From: Embiotoca jacksoni
Lineage: Eukaryota > Chordata > Actinopteri > Embiotocidae
Length of the DNA: 64,000 nucleotides
Direction of reading: 5' to 3'
NCBI GenBank assembly: GCA_022577435.1
Contig: JAKOON010000011.1
Coordinates: forward strand, 10,797,992-10,861,991
Numbering within the stretch: the stretch's first letter is position 1; each line of letters starts with the position of its first letter. The translations under genes were made by a program, and so were the position numbers. Of the stretch, positions 1-41,537 are shown piece after piece. The notes beneath the pieces are model-generated. The model was not told the DNA's origin. It did not search any database and worked only from the letters and a program-made list of their open reading frames with translations.

Positions 1-30230
<30,230 letters not shown>

Positions 30231-31148
30231 GTCCCGACTTCCCGCCTCGCGCCCGACCAGCTCACAGTACGACATGCGCACTCTCCACGACAGCGGGGAG
30301 GGCGGGGAGGGTGGTCGTCACGGGGAAGCGAACGCCGCCGGGCAACCGTTGCTGAGGAAACTCAGGAGAACATGTGCCTTCCCGTATGAATACCCGAGGT
30401 GTTTAATTAATGAGTGACGCGACTCTTTGCCATACGGTCGTACAGTCATGACTGTAGAGACGTCCGTGTTGAGCTACCGAACGGAACCAGTTGCTGCTAT
30501 CGCGCTGTAAATACAGAACAGTCCGCCTCTGTAGTCTGGCGCGTCAACGGGCGAGTGTTACGACATCTCTTTTGATCGTGGCTGAATTATTACGAAGTAT
30601 TACGAGGCTCCGGGTTCGCTGTTGCGGCAGTTTCCGAGTTTATTTCGGATCTAAACGGGAACTCTTGACGGGAACTGGTAGCTGGGGTGTTTTTACGCCA
30701 CTGTATATTTTTCTAATGGTTGATTTTTTTTTTTTTTTATCACACCGAACGTAGATATCGAGCGGCTAAAAAAAAAGTGACATTTTATTTGTTTGGAGGA
30801 TGGTGGGTTAGGCCGATCTTTCGCGTCAACCAATCAGAATATGCATTTCAAGAGTTTTTACATCACTCTGGAAGATATTCACTCAGACGCTGCTGGAGAT
30901 GGGCATCGGTAGGATTTTATCGATACTGCTCGTTATAATTCGGCGCAAAAAAAAAAAAAAAAAAAAATGAAGACGTAACGTTAAAGAAAGATGTAACGTC
31001 TTCGTTAACGTTTGCCTGAAGGTGAGGCGGTAAAACACTCATCATGTTCGTTGAATCGATCATACAGACGTTAATGTTCCTTAAACAGAATAACAGCGGA
31101 TCAAACCACCACAAACCAGCTGCCACACAGTGAACCCGGGCCTGTGTG

Positions 31149-31187
<39 letters not shown>

Positions 31188-31284
31188 TATCGTTAGCAGA
31201 GCTCTCAGAATGAAGGTTTTGGTACCATGGAGGACGACGAGGACAACAGTCTGCGGACAGACCAAGCGGCGACCAGCAGTGACT

Positions 31285-31775
31285 TCACCCGTTGGTTTGT
31301 GAACGTTATGAAGCCTCCTGGTCAGATTCTGTCCGTCACCATCTTGCCAGTTTGGAGCCGGTTTGGAGCAGGAAGTGACCATATTTGGACGAGCTGGGGG
31401 AGGAGCCAGCGGTGGATCCGACTGATCTGATTGGAAACCTGACGATACTACGTCCCGCCCACCGACAGCTGTAACCTGACTACCACAGGCCTGTCAATCA
31501 AACAGACACATCCCCCCCCAAAAACACATCTTTTTGAAGCTTATTTTCTAATTAATGACGGATTATTTTCAGATGGACCTCCAGAAAACTAATAAGAAGG
31601 AGTGACTTTAGCGAACAACACCGAGATAACCAGTGGAAAACATTTACTGACTTTGAATTTAATGAGAGAAGTTGAATGGGAGTCTATGGAGCCGGAGGCT
31701 TTTTGGAGCCGACCTCTAGTGGCACTCAGTGGTATTGCAGCTTAAAGCACTTCTGCAGCACGTCTATTTTTTCAG
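31285..31775 (-). repeat. Dispersed repeat family A, copy 4
   Basis: Inverted relative to copy 2. Shares GGAAGTGACCATATTTGGAC, ACCACAGGCCTGTCAATCAA, and the end block that on the minus strand reads GTGCCACTAGAGGTCGGC. Confidence 0.65.
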
Positions 31776-32066
31776 ACCTGGAAGCTACGAACGCGTTTAT
31801 ACAAAGTCTGTGGGACAGACGCACAAATAAACTGTCTTTTATTTTCTTCCACGTTGGAAAGCACAGGCGTAGCTACGTCGTTACCACGGCAACCCACGCA
31901 TGATGAAATTGGTGATGTTTGGAAACGGTAAAATCCTGAACATCTGATCTGAGAAAGAAATCTGATTCAGCTGCAGTCTGAACGAAGCTGACGGTTAATG
32001 TTCAGGTTCAAGAGCGAGCTGGAGAATGTATGTCAACGGGTGTCCTCACAAAGATAGAGAGACAAA

Positions 32067-32120
<54 letters not shown>

Positions 32121-32918
32121 TGCGTGCGTGTGTGCGTGTAGACACGCCGGGTTTTCCGAAACAGTTGGACTCCAGTTCAAATATTTTCTCTTCCTCGATG
32201 CTTCCTGACTCATCTCTCGAAGACGTCCGCTCTTCATCCTTTTTTTTTTTTTATTTTATTTTTTTTATATACCATTAACTCATCTGATAAAAGCTGAAGG
32301 TTTATGTTGTTGCTGTTTCTGGTGTTTCGCATGTTACAGCAAAAAAAACCAAAAAAAAAACCACCAACCTCGTCGTTTACACACAATCCAGATCTTTAAA
32401 ATCTGCTTCTTTTATCCTTCCTGACAGTCGAATCTCTTCAGTTTTTTTAATCTTCCTCATTTTGTACACCTCATCTTCATTTTTTTAAGACAATTGGCCT
32501 GAAAGGTTTCTTATCAGCTACAAAATCATAGTTAAAGACGTTTCTTTCATGTGTCATTATTCATTATTATTAGTTCCCGTCAATGTGATCATTTCATCAT
32601 ATCCATAGTTTAAACCCCGTTGACTGTATTTAGTACAATTGTCAGATCTTTGCACTATTAATTTATAAAGAATGTCAATAGACTCTAAAGTTGTTTATAG
32701 CATGAATATAGCATGATTGTCCCTTCTGTCCCTGTTACTCTTTACTGATTTTGTTTAGCTTTTTGTTGCCGGGAATCTTTTAGCGCTCATATGCTTTAGT
32801 GTTTCAGACCCCCGCTTTCTTACACTGCTGTATACTTTAAAAATGTCCACTTTTGCTGTTGTATTTTTCCATGAATTTCTCTGTGTGATGTACAGATATT
32901 TACACGCTCCAGGCTTGA

Positions 32919-32924
32919 AAATAA
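32919..32924 (+). terminator. Candidate polyadenylation signal of rasgrf2
   Basis: AATAAA in CTTGAAAATAAAAGC, about 2.7 kb after the stop codon, at the end of a unique-looking AT-rich stretch. Another AATAAA lies at 31826, but inside a region next to family A. Assignment is inferred. Confidence 0.35.
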
Positions 32925-33014
32925 AAGCAAGCAAATGTCAACTTTAACTTTAGTTGTAAATTGTTGTTTTGGTAGGAAGAAGGAGCACAAAGAGCAACTG
33001 AAAGATAAAAACAT

Positions 33015-33515
33015 AAATGAAAGGCTGCAAATCCAGGAAACACAAACAAAACAAAAAACATCCTGTGAACACAGAAAACACAAAAATAACATGCAGATTT
33101 AGAAAACGCAGACAAAACACATCAAGCAAATTCAGAAAACGCAAAAAAAAAAAACGTCATCCAAACACTGAAAATAAAACAAAAAAACAAACAAAAACAT
33201 TCTGCAAGTACAGAAAACTCAAAGAAACTTCCTGGAAATACACAAACCAACAAAACTTTCTGAAAATACAAAAAAATTGCAAAAAATACATCCCGCAAAT
33301 ACAAAAAAAACAAAAATATCCTGCAAATTCAAAAATACAAACAAAAAAACATCCTTTAAATACGGAAAAATTAAAAAATCCTAGAAATACAGAAGACACA
33401 AACAGAAAACACGCTGCCAACACAGAAAACACAAACAAATTCATCCTGAAAATACAGAAAACACACACAAAAAAACCCATTCTTTTCATACTGAAAACAC
33501 AAACAAAACATTAAC
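33015..33515 (+). repeat. A-rich degenerate minisatellite
   Basis: About 500 bp of loosely tandem units of about 30-40 bp built on words such as AATACAGAAAACACAAACAA and ATCCTG. It produces a plus-strand open frame with a repeating NTENTNKK-like peptide and mirrored Phe/Cys-rich minus frames. The irregular unit and composition argue against coding. Confidence 0.75.
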
Positions 33516-34199
33516 GATCAGTTTAAAAACACCTCAATCGGCCCTGATACCGATATTTGAGAATCCGCTCAGGACATCTCGACTTGCGCATTAAACTGTA
33601 AATGTAGAAAACAAGTAAAAACACAAAGTTTGAGTTCCACAGAGAAAGAAAGTTTCCACCTTCCAGAAGACACTGAGGCCAGTAAGCATAACAATCATCT
33701 ATATTGTCGTATATAATTATCATGACCTCTGACCTCTGCCAGCCTCGTGATGATCCACAAAGTCACATGTGTCTCCTGGCAACTTTGACACATTTTAATT
33801 TGATAAACCACTTTAATCCAGAACATTTTCTCGAGGACACTTCGACGCGAAACTTCTTTTCTGTCCCTCGTTTGTTTCGTTCAATTATAAAAAATAAAAA
33901 AAAAACAATAAAACAATAAATAAATCTGTGTTTTGTGTATTTGGTTGTGCTGAATAAGTTTCCTCCACCTGCTTGTATTCTGTGTGTTTCTGAGTTGTTG
34001 TCCCCCCTGAGTTGCAGCGTGCAGATCTCTCCGGGTCGGACGCTGTGAGAATCTCGAGTGTCGCGTGGAAAAATATCAAGGTCAGACCGGACGGTGATAC
34101 CGGACCCTCGGTGGTCACGGTGGATCTCGGCCCTCGGCTGCGCCTCCATTGGTCTGTTCCTGAATTTATAATTGGTCTCCGTTTTTTTTTTTTTTTTTT

Positions 34200-34287
34200 T
34201 TAATCCCGCATGAGGGGGGCGGAGCCCCACGAGTGAAAAGCTCTTTAACCGGAGACCTCGAGCAAGAAGGCAGCAGCTTCTCGACAG
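34200..34287 (+). promoter_or_regulatory. Possible promoter and non-coding first exon of ckmt2
   Basis: A GC box (GGGGCGGAGC) at about 34216 and an ATTGG (inverted CCAAT) box at about 34148 precede a segment ending TTCTCGACAG|GTACTG at 34287/34288, a usable donor. The ATG exon has an acceptor at 36323-36324, so an upstream non-coding exon is expected, as in mammals. Only its position is inferred. Confidence 0.35.
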
Positions 34288-36324
34288 GTACTGTAACCTC
34301 CTCTTACTACTGCAGAGCTTCCGCTTCTTATCAAACCGCAGACGTGTAAAGATGCCTACGTCTTGTCTTCTTTATCTTATACTTTCTGCATGTTTTTGAC
34401 ATTTATGTGACTGTTTTTTTTTGTTGTTGTTGTTGTTTCTTGTTCCACGTTTCCAGAGGTCTAAATGTTTTTCAACCGTAGATGCGTGCCGCGATGACGA
34501 TTCCACGACTAAAAGAGAAACCTTTCGTTTCACATATTTTCCTGAACGTTTTTTTTTTTTTTTTTATTTAAAATTACCCGAGGCGGTGTTAAGTTCACTC
34601 CGTGTCCTCTGGAGAGGACGAAGCTGCTCCGGCAGAGTTAAAGGGTCACACCGATCGGAGGGGCGGGAAGGTGGGGGAAGGGGGGGAGGAGGGGCGGAGG
34701 GGGGGCTGATCCCGGGTCTGTATTGGTCTTGGTGTAACCCCGACCGTAAGGCCACACGACCCGCAGTCGAGGCTCGCTCGGTGACTCGTTTCTAGAACGA
34801 CGAACTCTTGTAATTTTCCACCTGTTGATGCTGGTTTTTCCGCCGTCCCCCCCCCCCGTCCCCCCCGTCCCCTCCGTCCCCTCTTGTTTTTGGCCCACGT
34901 GAGTGCCGCGCCTCGTGACCAGTTCAGAATGTCACCGTGTACGTGAGCCAGGACATGGTTCGGGTCCTTGGCACCGAATCCTGGCACCCACGACAGCCCC
35001 TCTCGCCGAGCTATAAATAAATGTCACCGCTGACCCCGAGAAGAGTCTGTAAACCCGCTCGGTTAAAAGGACTCGACAAATGCGGCGGGCAGAAATCACC
35101 TGACCGGCTCTCGACTCGCCGCGTTGGACCGATGGGACGTCTCTCACCTCTGACCGGGATTAACGGCGGATGGTGTCCTCGCGGCGTCCTCCCGTAATAA
35201 GAAACCGTCTCTTCGCGATCTGTGAAGGACGAGCTAAAGACAAACGACCTTTCGTAACATTATCATTCAATCTAACTTATCCACAACACTTGATTATTTT
35301 CAGAGCCGAGAGAGCCTTCGTATTTTTTTTTTCCCCCCCGTGAACTTGAGACGAACTTCTTCGGGGGGGGGGGGAATACTTTTATTACTTTTATTAGTGG
35401 TCTAATGAAAGCCTCCTTTCTCCGGGTGCGATAGTGTTAAGAGGCTACGAGCATCTGCCACCGCCCCTCCTGCTCTGAGCTCGTTACTGCGTGAACAGAA
35501 AAACCCGCACGGGGTCGTCGAAGCGGCGGGTCGGAGTCCGGCGTTTAAACCGGCGGAGAACTGGTTCTGTCCACTCCCTCTACCGAAAGTAAAAGCAATC
35601 GGATTCAGAAGGTTGGAAACCAGAAATGACCTTTTTAGTCCGGACTAAAATGATGTCATCACTGGGCGTGGCCTATTTAAAAACTATTACTCTTAGTTTT
35701 GCTGCTTTTCTATTCCAGATTTTTCATATTTTGAAAGTTTAAAACCTTTTTTCATCAAGGGAAGTCATCTAGTTTAACCTAAACTATCTTAAATTCAGCC
35801 TTTTTTAAAAACAATTTTTTTTTTTACTAGTTTTTATTAGTTTAAAGTAAATAATTTTTATAGGTGCTAGATATTTAAACATTTATGATTAGACAATCTT
35901 TTTTTTTTTTTTTTTTCATTTGAAACAAGTTTAATAAATTCATCTTCAAATGTCTGAATTTAAGTGTTTGATTTATAGTCAAACGTGAAATTCCATCGAG
36001 TAAAACTTCACTGCTACGCTCGGCCAGTTAGCTTTTGGCAGTACTAATTTACCGGCTGTTTTCTGCTGTGACCGAAGGTTTAGAAAGTTTTATTCAAATC
36101 ACAAAATTGAATTGTTAAGTCTCTGGATCATCCGAGTCGAGTATTCAAATTTGTCAAGATGCCATTCAGCTAGTTTATGTGCCGTAACTAACGCCATTTG
36201 CAATTCTGTGTTTTACTACAAATATATACACAAATATTGGCCCCCAACTTTGTCTTTTCCCCCGTTTTTCATCTCCAGTTCTTTTGCTCACGAGACACAC
36301 CACCACCACCACCCCCCCCCCCAG
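34288..36324 (+). other. Probable ckmt2 5' intron or upstream spacer
   Basis: 2 kb with T runs (34550-34565, 35900-35917), GC-rich stretches near 34650-34720 and short C runs. No gene or repeat family seen. Confidence 0.5.
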
Positions 36325-36346
36325 AGTTTCCCCGTCTAGCAGAAAG

Positions 36347-36512
36347 ATGGCCGGCTCTTTCGCGCGTCTGCTCTCCGGCCGCAGCACGGCGGTGCTGCTG
36401 GCCAGTTTGGGCGCGGGAACCGTGGCGACCGGCTTCTTCATGAGCGAAAACGGCTCCCTGGCCGCCGAGGCGAAGAAGAAGCTGTATCCTCCCAGGTGAG
36501 ACAGGACAGTCT

Positions 36513-36549
<37 letters not shown>

Positions 36550-39500
36550 GACTTAATCCTTCTCTTCCGGGCTTCAACACGCTGTTTGTCTTTAAATACG
36601 TGAACACAAAGCTGGGTAGTTGTTTTCAGGAGCCGGTACTTCCATACTTCTGTTATCGCACAGAATCGAAGTAAACGGCTCTTTCGGTTAAAGCATGAAT
36701 CCCTGGTGTGATGAATCTCCCGTGGAGACGAGATGACGTAATTCGACGTGATGGATTGGACCTGCCGGTTTATTATTATTATTATTATTATTATTATCGT
36801 TGTCGGGTGGGAATTTGAAACGCCGGGCTCAGATGAGGCGATGTATTTGTCTATCGCCGCGGCAACGATGTCAAATTAGTCGATTGGAGTGCCGTACATT
36901 TACGACGCGTGTTTGCTGGGAGACTGGAAACTCGACAGGTACGACTCGGACCAATCGTCGTTCACCTCGAGTTCCTGTGCCGGCAGGGCGGGGGGGAGGG
37001 GCTAGAAACCGTCAATCCTGGCTTTTCTCGCCAAAACTTTTATGGTACTCTTTCTCGAAGGAAGCGTCAGAGACGCCGGCGTAACCGACGGTCAACGTAG
37101 CGTTACGCTGTCATCGTTGTTCCACCTGCAGCGTCCCGTTTTTTTTTTTTTTCCTTGGCCGCGGTCGGACGGCGTTCTTTCATCCCATTGGTTCAAGTCA
37201 AGGAACCCATCGTTGAATATGGAAAACCGAGGAACCCCCTTTAACGGGTTCGTTAAAACCGAGCGCCGTCCGATAAATAAATCTCTCTCCGGTTCTTCCT
37301 CCCCTGCAGCTCCGACTTCCCCGACCTGAGGAAACACAACAACTGCATGGCCGCGGCTCTGACTCCGACCATTTACGCCAGACTGAGGGACAAGCTGACC
37401 CCCAACAACTGGACCCTGGACCAGTGCATCCAGACCGGAGTGGACAACCCGGGACACCCTTTCATCAAGACGGTGGGCTGCGTGGCGGGAGACGAGGAGA
37501 GCTACGAGGTAAACACGAGGAGTTTGTTTAGCCTGGATCGGATTTTATTCGCCCGAAAAGCACCCCGGATTTTGATCATCAACCGGGCAGTAAAAGGATG
37601 AATTAAAGCAGAGGTCTTCAACAGGGGGTGCGCGACCCCTAGGGGGTCCTCGGAGGTACTGCAGGGGGTCCGTGACATTTTTTTGGTTGATTAGACAATT
37701 TTTTTTTTTTTTTTCCCCACAAATTTAAATGTCTTTAAATACACATTAACACGAATCCAACATATTGCAGCGGATGGATAAATGGAGGCAGAAGATGTTA
37801 TCGTTCAATCAGAAATGCGCACATTCAGCGACACACGGGAGCTCTCTCAAGATGGCCACCGGTTCACTCACAGCGCCAGACTAGACGACAATATAAAAAT
37901 TGTTTTTATACAATATATATATATATATATATATATATAGTAGGGAGTCCCTGCTCCATCTCTCTTATCAGTTTGGGGGTCCTCGGCCTGAAAAACGTTG
38001 AAGACCTTTTGAATTAAAGGATGACTCGCTTTCCTGCTGTCGCCTCCAGGTGTTCGCGGAGCTCTTCGACCCCATCATCAAAGACCGGCACAACGGCTAC
38101 GACCCCCAAAACCATGATACACCCCACCGACCTGGACGCCTCCAAGGTTTGTACCAACGCTCCCCATCGTCTGTCCATCCATTTTGCCGTTTCTACTCCC
38201 ACCGAATCTTTTTTTATTTTTTATTTATTTTGTTATTCCCCCACCCACCCGTCCGCCTCCAGATCACCCACGCCGTGTTCGACGAGAAGTACGTCCTGTC
38301 GTCCCGCGTCCGAACCGGCCGCAGCATCCGCGGCCTGAGCCTCCCGCCGGCCTGCTCGCGGGCCGAGCGCCGCGAGGTGGAGCGGGTGGTCGTGACGGCT
38401 CTGGCCGGCCTGAGGGGCGACCTGGCCGGACGCTACTACGGCCTGGGAGACATGACGGACCGGGAGCAGCAGCAGCTCATCGACGTGAGTCCACCGACGG
38501 GACTGGGGAGTTCAGGAAATGCAATTTTTTAATTTACGTGTGATTTTTTTTTTTTCGGGGGGGTGGGGTGGGGGGGGGGGGGTTTAATGATAATTTTTGA
38601 GGGACTTACAGGGTTCATAAAGCCCTAAATATCTATTTATAGAGTAATAAAGGTAAAGGAGGGGGATCTGGTAAGGCCGAGTCCAGCTTTAGAGAGAGAT
38701 CCCATCCCCCCCCCCCCCCCCCCCCCCCCCCCAGGAAGGAGATGGGAAAATATGTCTCCCTCATTCCCTCCTTTTAAAGATCAATAACATTGGTGTCCCG
38801 CCTCCTTTTTCTACCAATCTGTTGTGATGTAAAGTCTGACATCCTTCCTCCCTGTGTTTCCTCCTTCGTCCGTCCCCCCCCCCCCTGTAGGACCACTTCC
38901 TGTTTGACAAACCTGTGTCTCCACTGTTGACATGTGCCTTTATGGCCAGGGATTGGCCAGACGCCAGGGGCATCTGGTACGCTCTCCTGCATGTCGGCTG
39001 CTGTGTGACCAGTTATGAGTTATTGTCATACATGTTATGGGGGGGGGGGGGGGGGGGGGGATAAAATATTTTTAAAAAAAGAAAGAAAAAAAAAAAGGAG
39101 TCCTTTCAGGCAGCTAAAGATGTATGGAGATGTGTGTTTCCGTTTAGTGTGCATTGTTTGTTTCATGAATATCGAAGGTCCTTCGTGTCCGTGAGTCATC
39201 GTACGGTAATGAAAGCTGCCCCCCCCCTCCCCCTCCCGCCACCCTTCACCCCTCCTCCCGAGAGCTCTTTATTTAGTTCCTTTACCCGGTTCTCTCCTCA
39301 GGCACAACAACGAGAAGACCTTCCTGATCTGGGTGAACGAGGAGGACCACACCAGAGTCATCTCCATGGAGAAGGGCGGCAACATGAAGCGGGTGTTCGA
39401 GAGGTTCTGCAGAGGACTCAAACAGGTAGAAAAGAAAAGAAAAGAAAACAGAAAAGCAGCTCATTGTGATGATGTAACGTCGTTTCATCGCTTTGGTCCA

Positions 39501-41314
39501 GACTGAAGGAAATACTGGATACGTTTACCGATTAATACTTTAAAAGAGAAAACCCGCGATTGAATCTGCAGCGAGGGGGACAAACGAACAGGCGGGAGAC
39601 TCGCCTTGTGGTGGAACGACGTTTTCAGGAGTTTAGTTTTTGCTGCGCGTGTGCGTGAGGTGGGAATAACAGAATATATGAACATATGATAAAACCTTAA
39701 GAAAGCAGTCGGGGAAAATACAAAGTTCAAATAAAATTAAAAAAAAAAAAAGCATTTTAGGTGTTTTTCTCGCCGCGGAAATCAAAACAGATTCAGCATC
39801 GATGTTTTCCTACCGGACGACGACTTTTTACACGCGTTTGTTTTTGTTGTTTTTAGTTGCTAATGTGTGCGTTATTTTTTTTAAAATTATTATTATTATA
39901 CGTGACTGATGAACCCTCCCCCCCCTTTCGCGTCCCCACAGGTGGAGCATCTGATCCAGGAGAGAGGCTGGGAGTTCATGTGGAACGAGCGTCTGGGCTA
40001 CGTCCTCACGTGTCCCTCCAACCTCGGCACCGGCCCTCAGGGCGGGCGTTCACGTCCGCCTGCCCAAACTCAGCCAGGTAACGCACACGTTCGAGACTTT
40101 TTGATTGGTATTTCATAACTGCAGATGAACCATTGAGCCCCCGCTGTGGTCCAAAAACTATAAAAAAAAAATTTTTTTAAATCTTGCCATTCCTACACGA
40201 GCCGTCTCGATGCCTCAAACAGTCACTAAACCACCAAATCGGTGTTAATCCGCTGCTGAAAATAGTCCCTAAAAAAACGACTTCCTTCTGTTTGAGGGAT
40301 GTTTTATAAAAAGCTGTTGTAGAAAATGATTCAACCATCATTTGTAAGATGTTTTTTTTTTTTAAAGAGCTGCGTCGTCGGTAGTAATTAATGGGCTTTA
40401 ATGGGAGAGGGTGGAAGATATTTTGGTCCTTTAATGGTAATTCGTTTGTAGTGACCTCAACCTTTTAAACTCCACCTGCCGAGTGAGATGGTGTTTTACA
40501 ACCAGTTGTTTAAGTACAGGTAATTAAATTACAAAACAAAAGGACTGTATTCAGTCAGATTATATTCTTTTCTGTAAAAAGTTACTACGTAGAATATTCA
40601 CCTCCGCTGCTTCCTTTTCGTCTACACCCAAACAGGCTTCGTTTATTTCAAATTATTAAAACATTTTGGGCCCTATCTTAGATTTTGTTTCCTTTTTTTT
40701 TTTTTTTTTTTTTTTAATCTGTCAATCAAATCGACGGGCCGATGTCGTCGAACTGGAGAGAGGAATCCTTTTCATTTTTAAATCAGAAAAATCCTCTTAA
40801 CTTTACTGTACAGTGTAAATCTTGTTTACCTGCAGTGAAAATCAACATCAACAACATGGAATCAATTTACAAACCAACCTTTTTTTTTTTTTTTTTTTTT
40901 TAATATATATACTCGTGCTCTTGAAAATAAAACGATTTTACCCTCAGAGCATGTTACAAACGATTTTTTTTTTAAAAATCGCCCCGCAGGATAAACGTTC
41001 TTCTCCAAAATCCTCGACAACCTGCGGCTGCAGAAGCGCGGCACCGGGGGAGTCGACACGGCGGCGACCGGAGACACCTTCGACATTTCCAACAACGACC
41101 GTCTGGGCAAATCTGAGGTGACGATTTTTTTTTATTTTTTTTTGAGCTTTTTCGCGTTTTGAGCCTCAGAAACGAACCTCCGCCGTGTTGTTCGCAGGTG
41201 GAGCTGGTGCAGATGCTCGTCGACGGCGTCAACTACCTGATCGAGTGCGAGAAAAAGCTGGAGAAGGGCCAGGATATCAGCGTCCCCGCCCCCATCATTC
41301 AGTTCAGGAAGTGA
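36347..41314 (+). CDS. ckmt2: ckmt2: sarcomeric mitochondrial creatine kinase, nine coding exons, frame broken in three of them
   Basis: Transfers phosphate between ATP and creatine in the mitochondrial intermembrane space of muscle. Exons: 36347-36495, 37310-37508, 38050-38146, 38263-38484, 38891-38976, 39302-39425, 39942-40077, 40990-41117, 41198-41314 (TGA). The Ala/Leu-rich start MAGSFARLLSGRSTAVLLAS is the transit peptide. Landmarks: DFPDLRKHNNCM, VLSSRVRTGRSIRGLSLPPA, RDWPDARGIW, NEEDHTRVISMEKGGNMKRV, and the active-site Cys of LTCPSNLGTG at about residue 316. With the indels discounted the length is 417 residues (human 419, from memory). As assembled, exon 4 has one extra base (38103-38111), exon 8 one extra C (40034-40036), and exon 9 is two too long or one too short at 40998-41003. 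All splice sites are intact. Either assembly errors at short runs or a decaying gene. CKMT2 is preferred over CKMT1 by synteny with rasgrf2. Confidence 0.92.
36496..37309 (+). other. ckmt2 intron 1 (after the ATG exon)
   Basis: 814 bp. Contains a 36-base T run (36512-36547) and an (ATT)n tract at about 36771-36797. Otherwise unique-looking. Confidence 0.75.
37609..38011. mobile_element. hAT-like non-autonomous DNA element in ckmt2 intron 2
   Basis: About 400 bp with ends CAGAGGTCTTCAAC and GTTGAAGACCTTTTG, near-perfect inverted repeats beginning with CA as in hAT elements. It is flanked by identical 8-bp AATTAAAG at 37601-37608 and 38012-38019, the hAT target-site duplication length. The left subterminal part is GGGGGTGCGCGACCCCTAGG. 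A TA tract lies at about 37913-37938. No transposase frame. Confidence 0.75.
38485..38890 (+). other. ckmt2 intron 4 with G-rich block and C27 run
   Basis: G-rich block at about 38557-38582, then 27 consecutive C at 38706-38732. The acceptor of exon 6 follows a shorter C tract (CCCCCTGTAG). Confidence 0.85.
38977..39301 (+). other. ckmt2 intron 5 with G22 run
   Basis: 22 consecutive G at 39039-39060, then an A-rich stretch. It is complementary to the C27 run on the other side of exon 6. Confidence 0.85.
39426..40989 (+). other. ckmt2 introns 6 and 7 (flanking exon 8)
   Basis: Introns 39426-39941 and 40078-40989, with exon 8 at 39942-40077 between them. A and T homopolymers (for example 39739-39751, 40690-40715, 40880-40900); no shared repeat or gene. 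Confidence 0.7.
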
Positions 41315-41517
41315 AAACCCGGACCCGGTGACGAGCGGGAGCGGGAGGGCGGGAGGGGGGCGGGAGGTTCGGGCCGTCGGCTCGCCGCCTCCCTGCCTCG
41401 AAGATGCGACGTCCGTCACGTCCGACGTCCCTCCGACGAATCTTTTTAGGTTGAAATAATCTTAGCGGTGATCTGCAGTTCGGGGGAAATTCTACCTCAC
41501 ATTAACTGTAACCTTCA

Positions 41518-41537
41518 AATAAACGCACGAGAATAAA
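41518..41537 (+). terminator. ckmt2 polyadenylation signals
   Basis: Two AATAAA hexamers, at 41518-41523 and 41532-41537, about 205-220 bp after the stop codon, a normal 3' UTR length for this gene. Confidence 0.7.

Larger units (their letters stand above)
30231..34195 (+). other. rasgrf2 3' UTR and intergenic spacer to ckmt2
   Basis: Contains, in order, GT tracts (about 31142-31184 and 32070-32140), family A copy 4, a possible polyadenylation signal near 32919, an A-rich minisatellite and a T run near 34181-34201. The end of the 3' UTR is inferred only. Open frames here lack homology or splice context. Confidence 0.65.

Noticed and set aside
33017..33514. 165-codon Lys/Asn/Thr-rich frame
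   Set aside because: Degenerate tandem repeat, no start or splice context.
36284..36346. Upstream in-frame Met for ckmt2, adding 21 residues
   Set aside because: The segment includes the C-rich acceptor region (AG at 36323-36324) and a CAC repeat; the ATG at 36347 begins a proper mitochondrial transit peptide.
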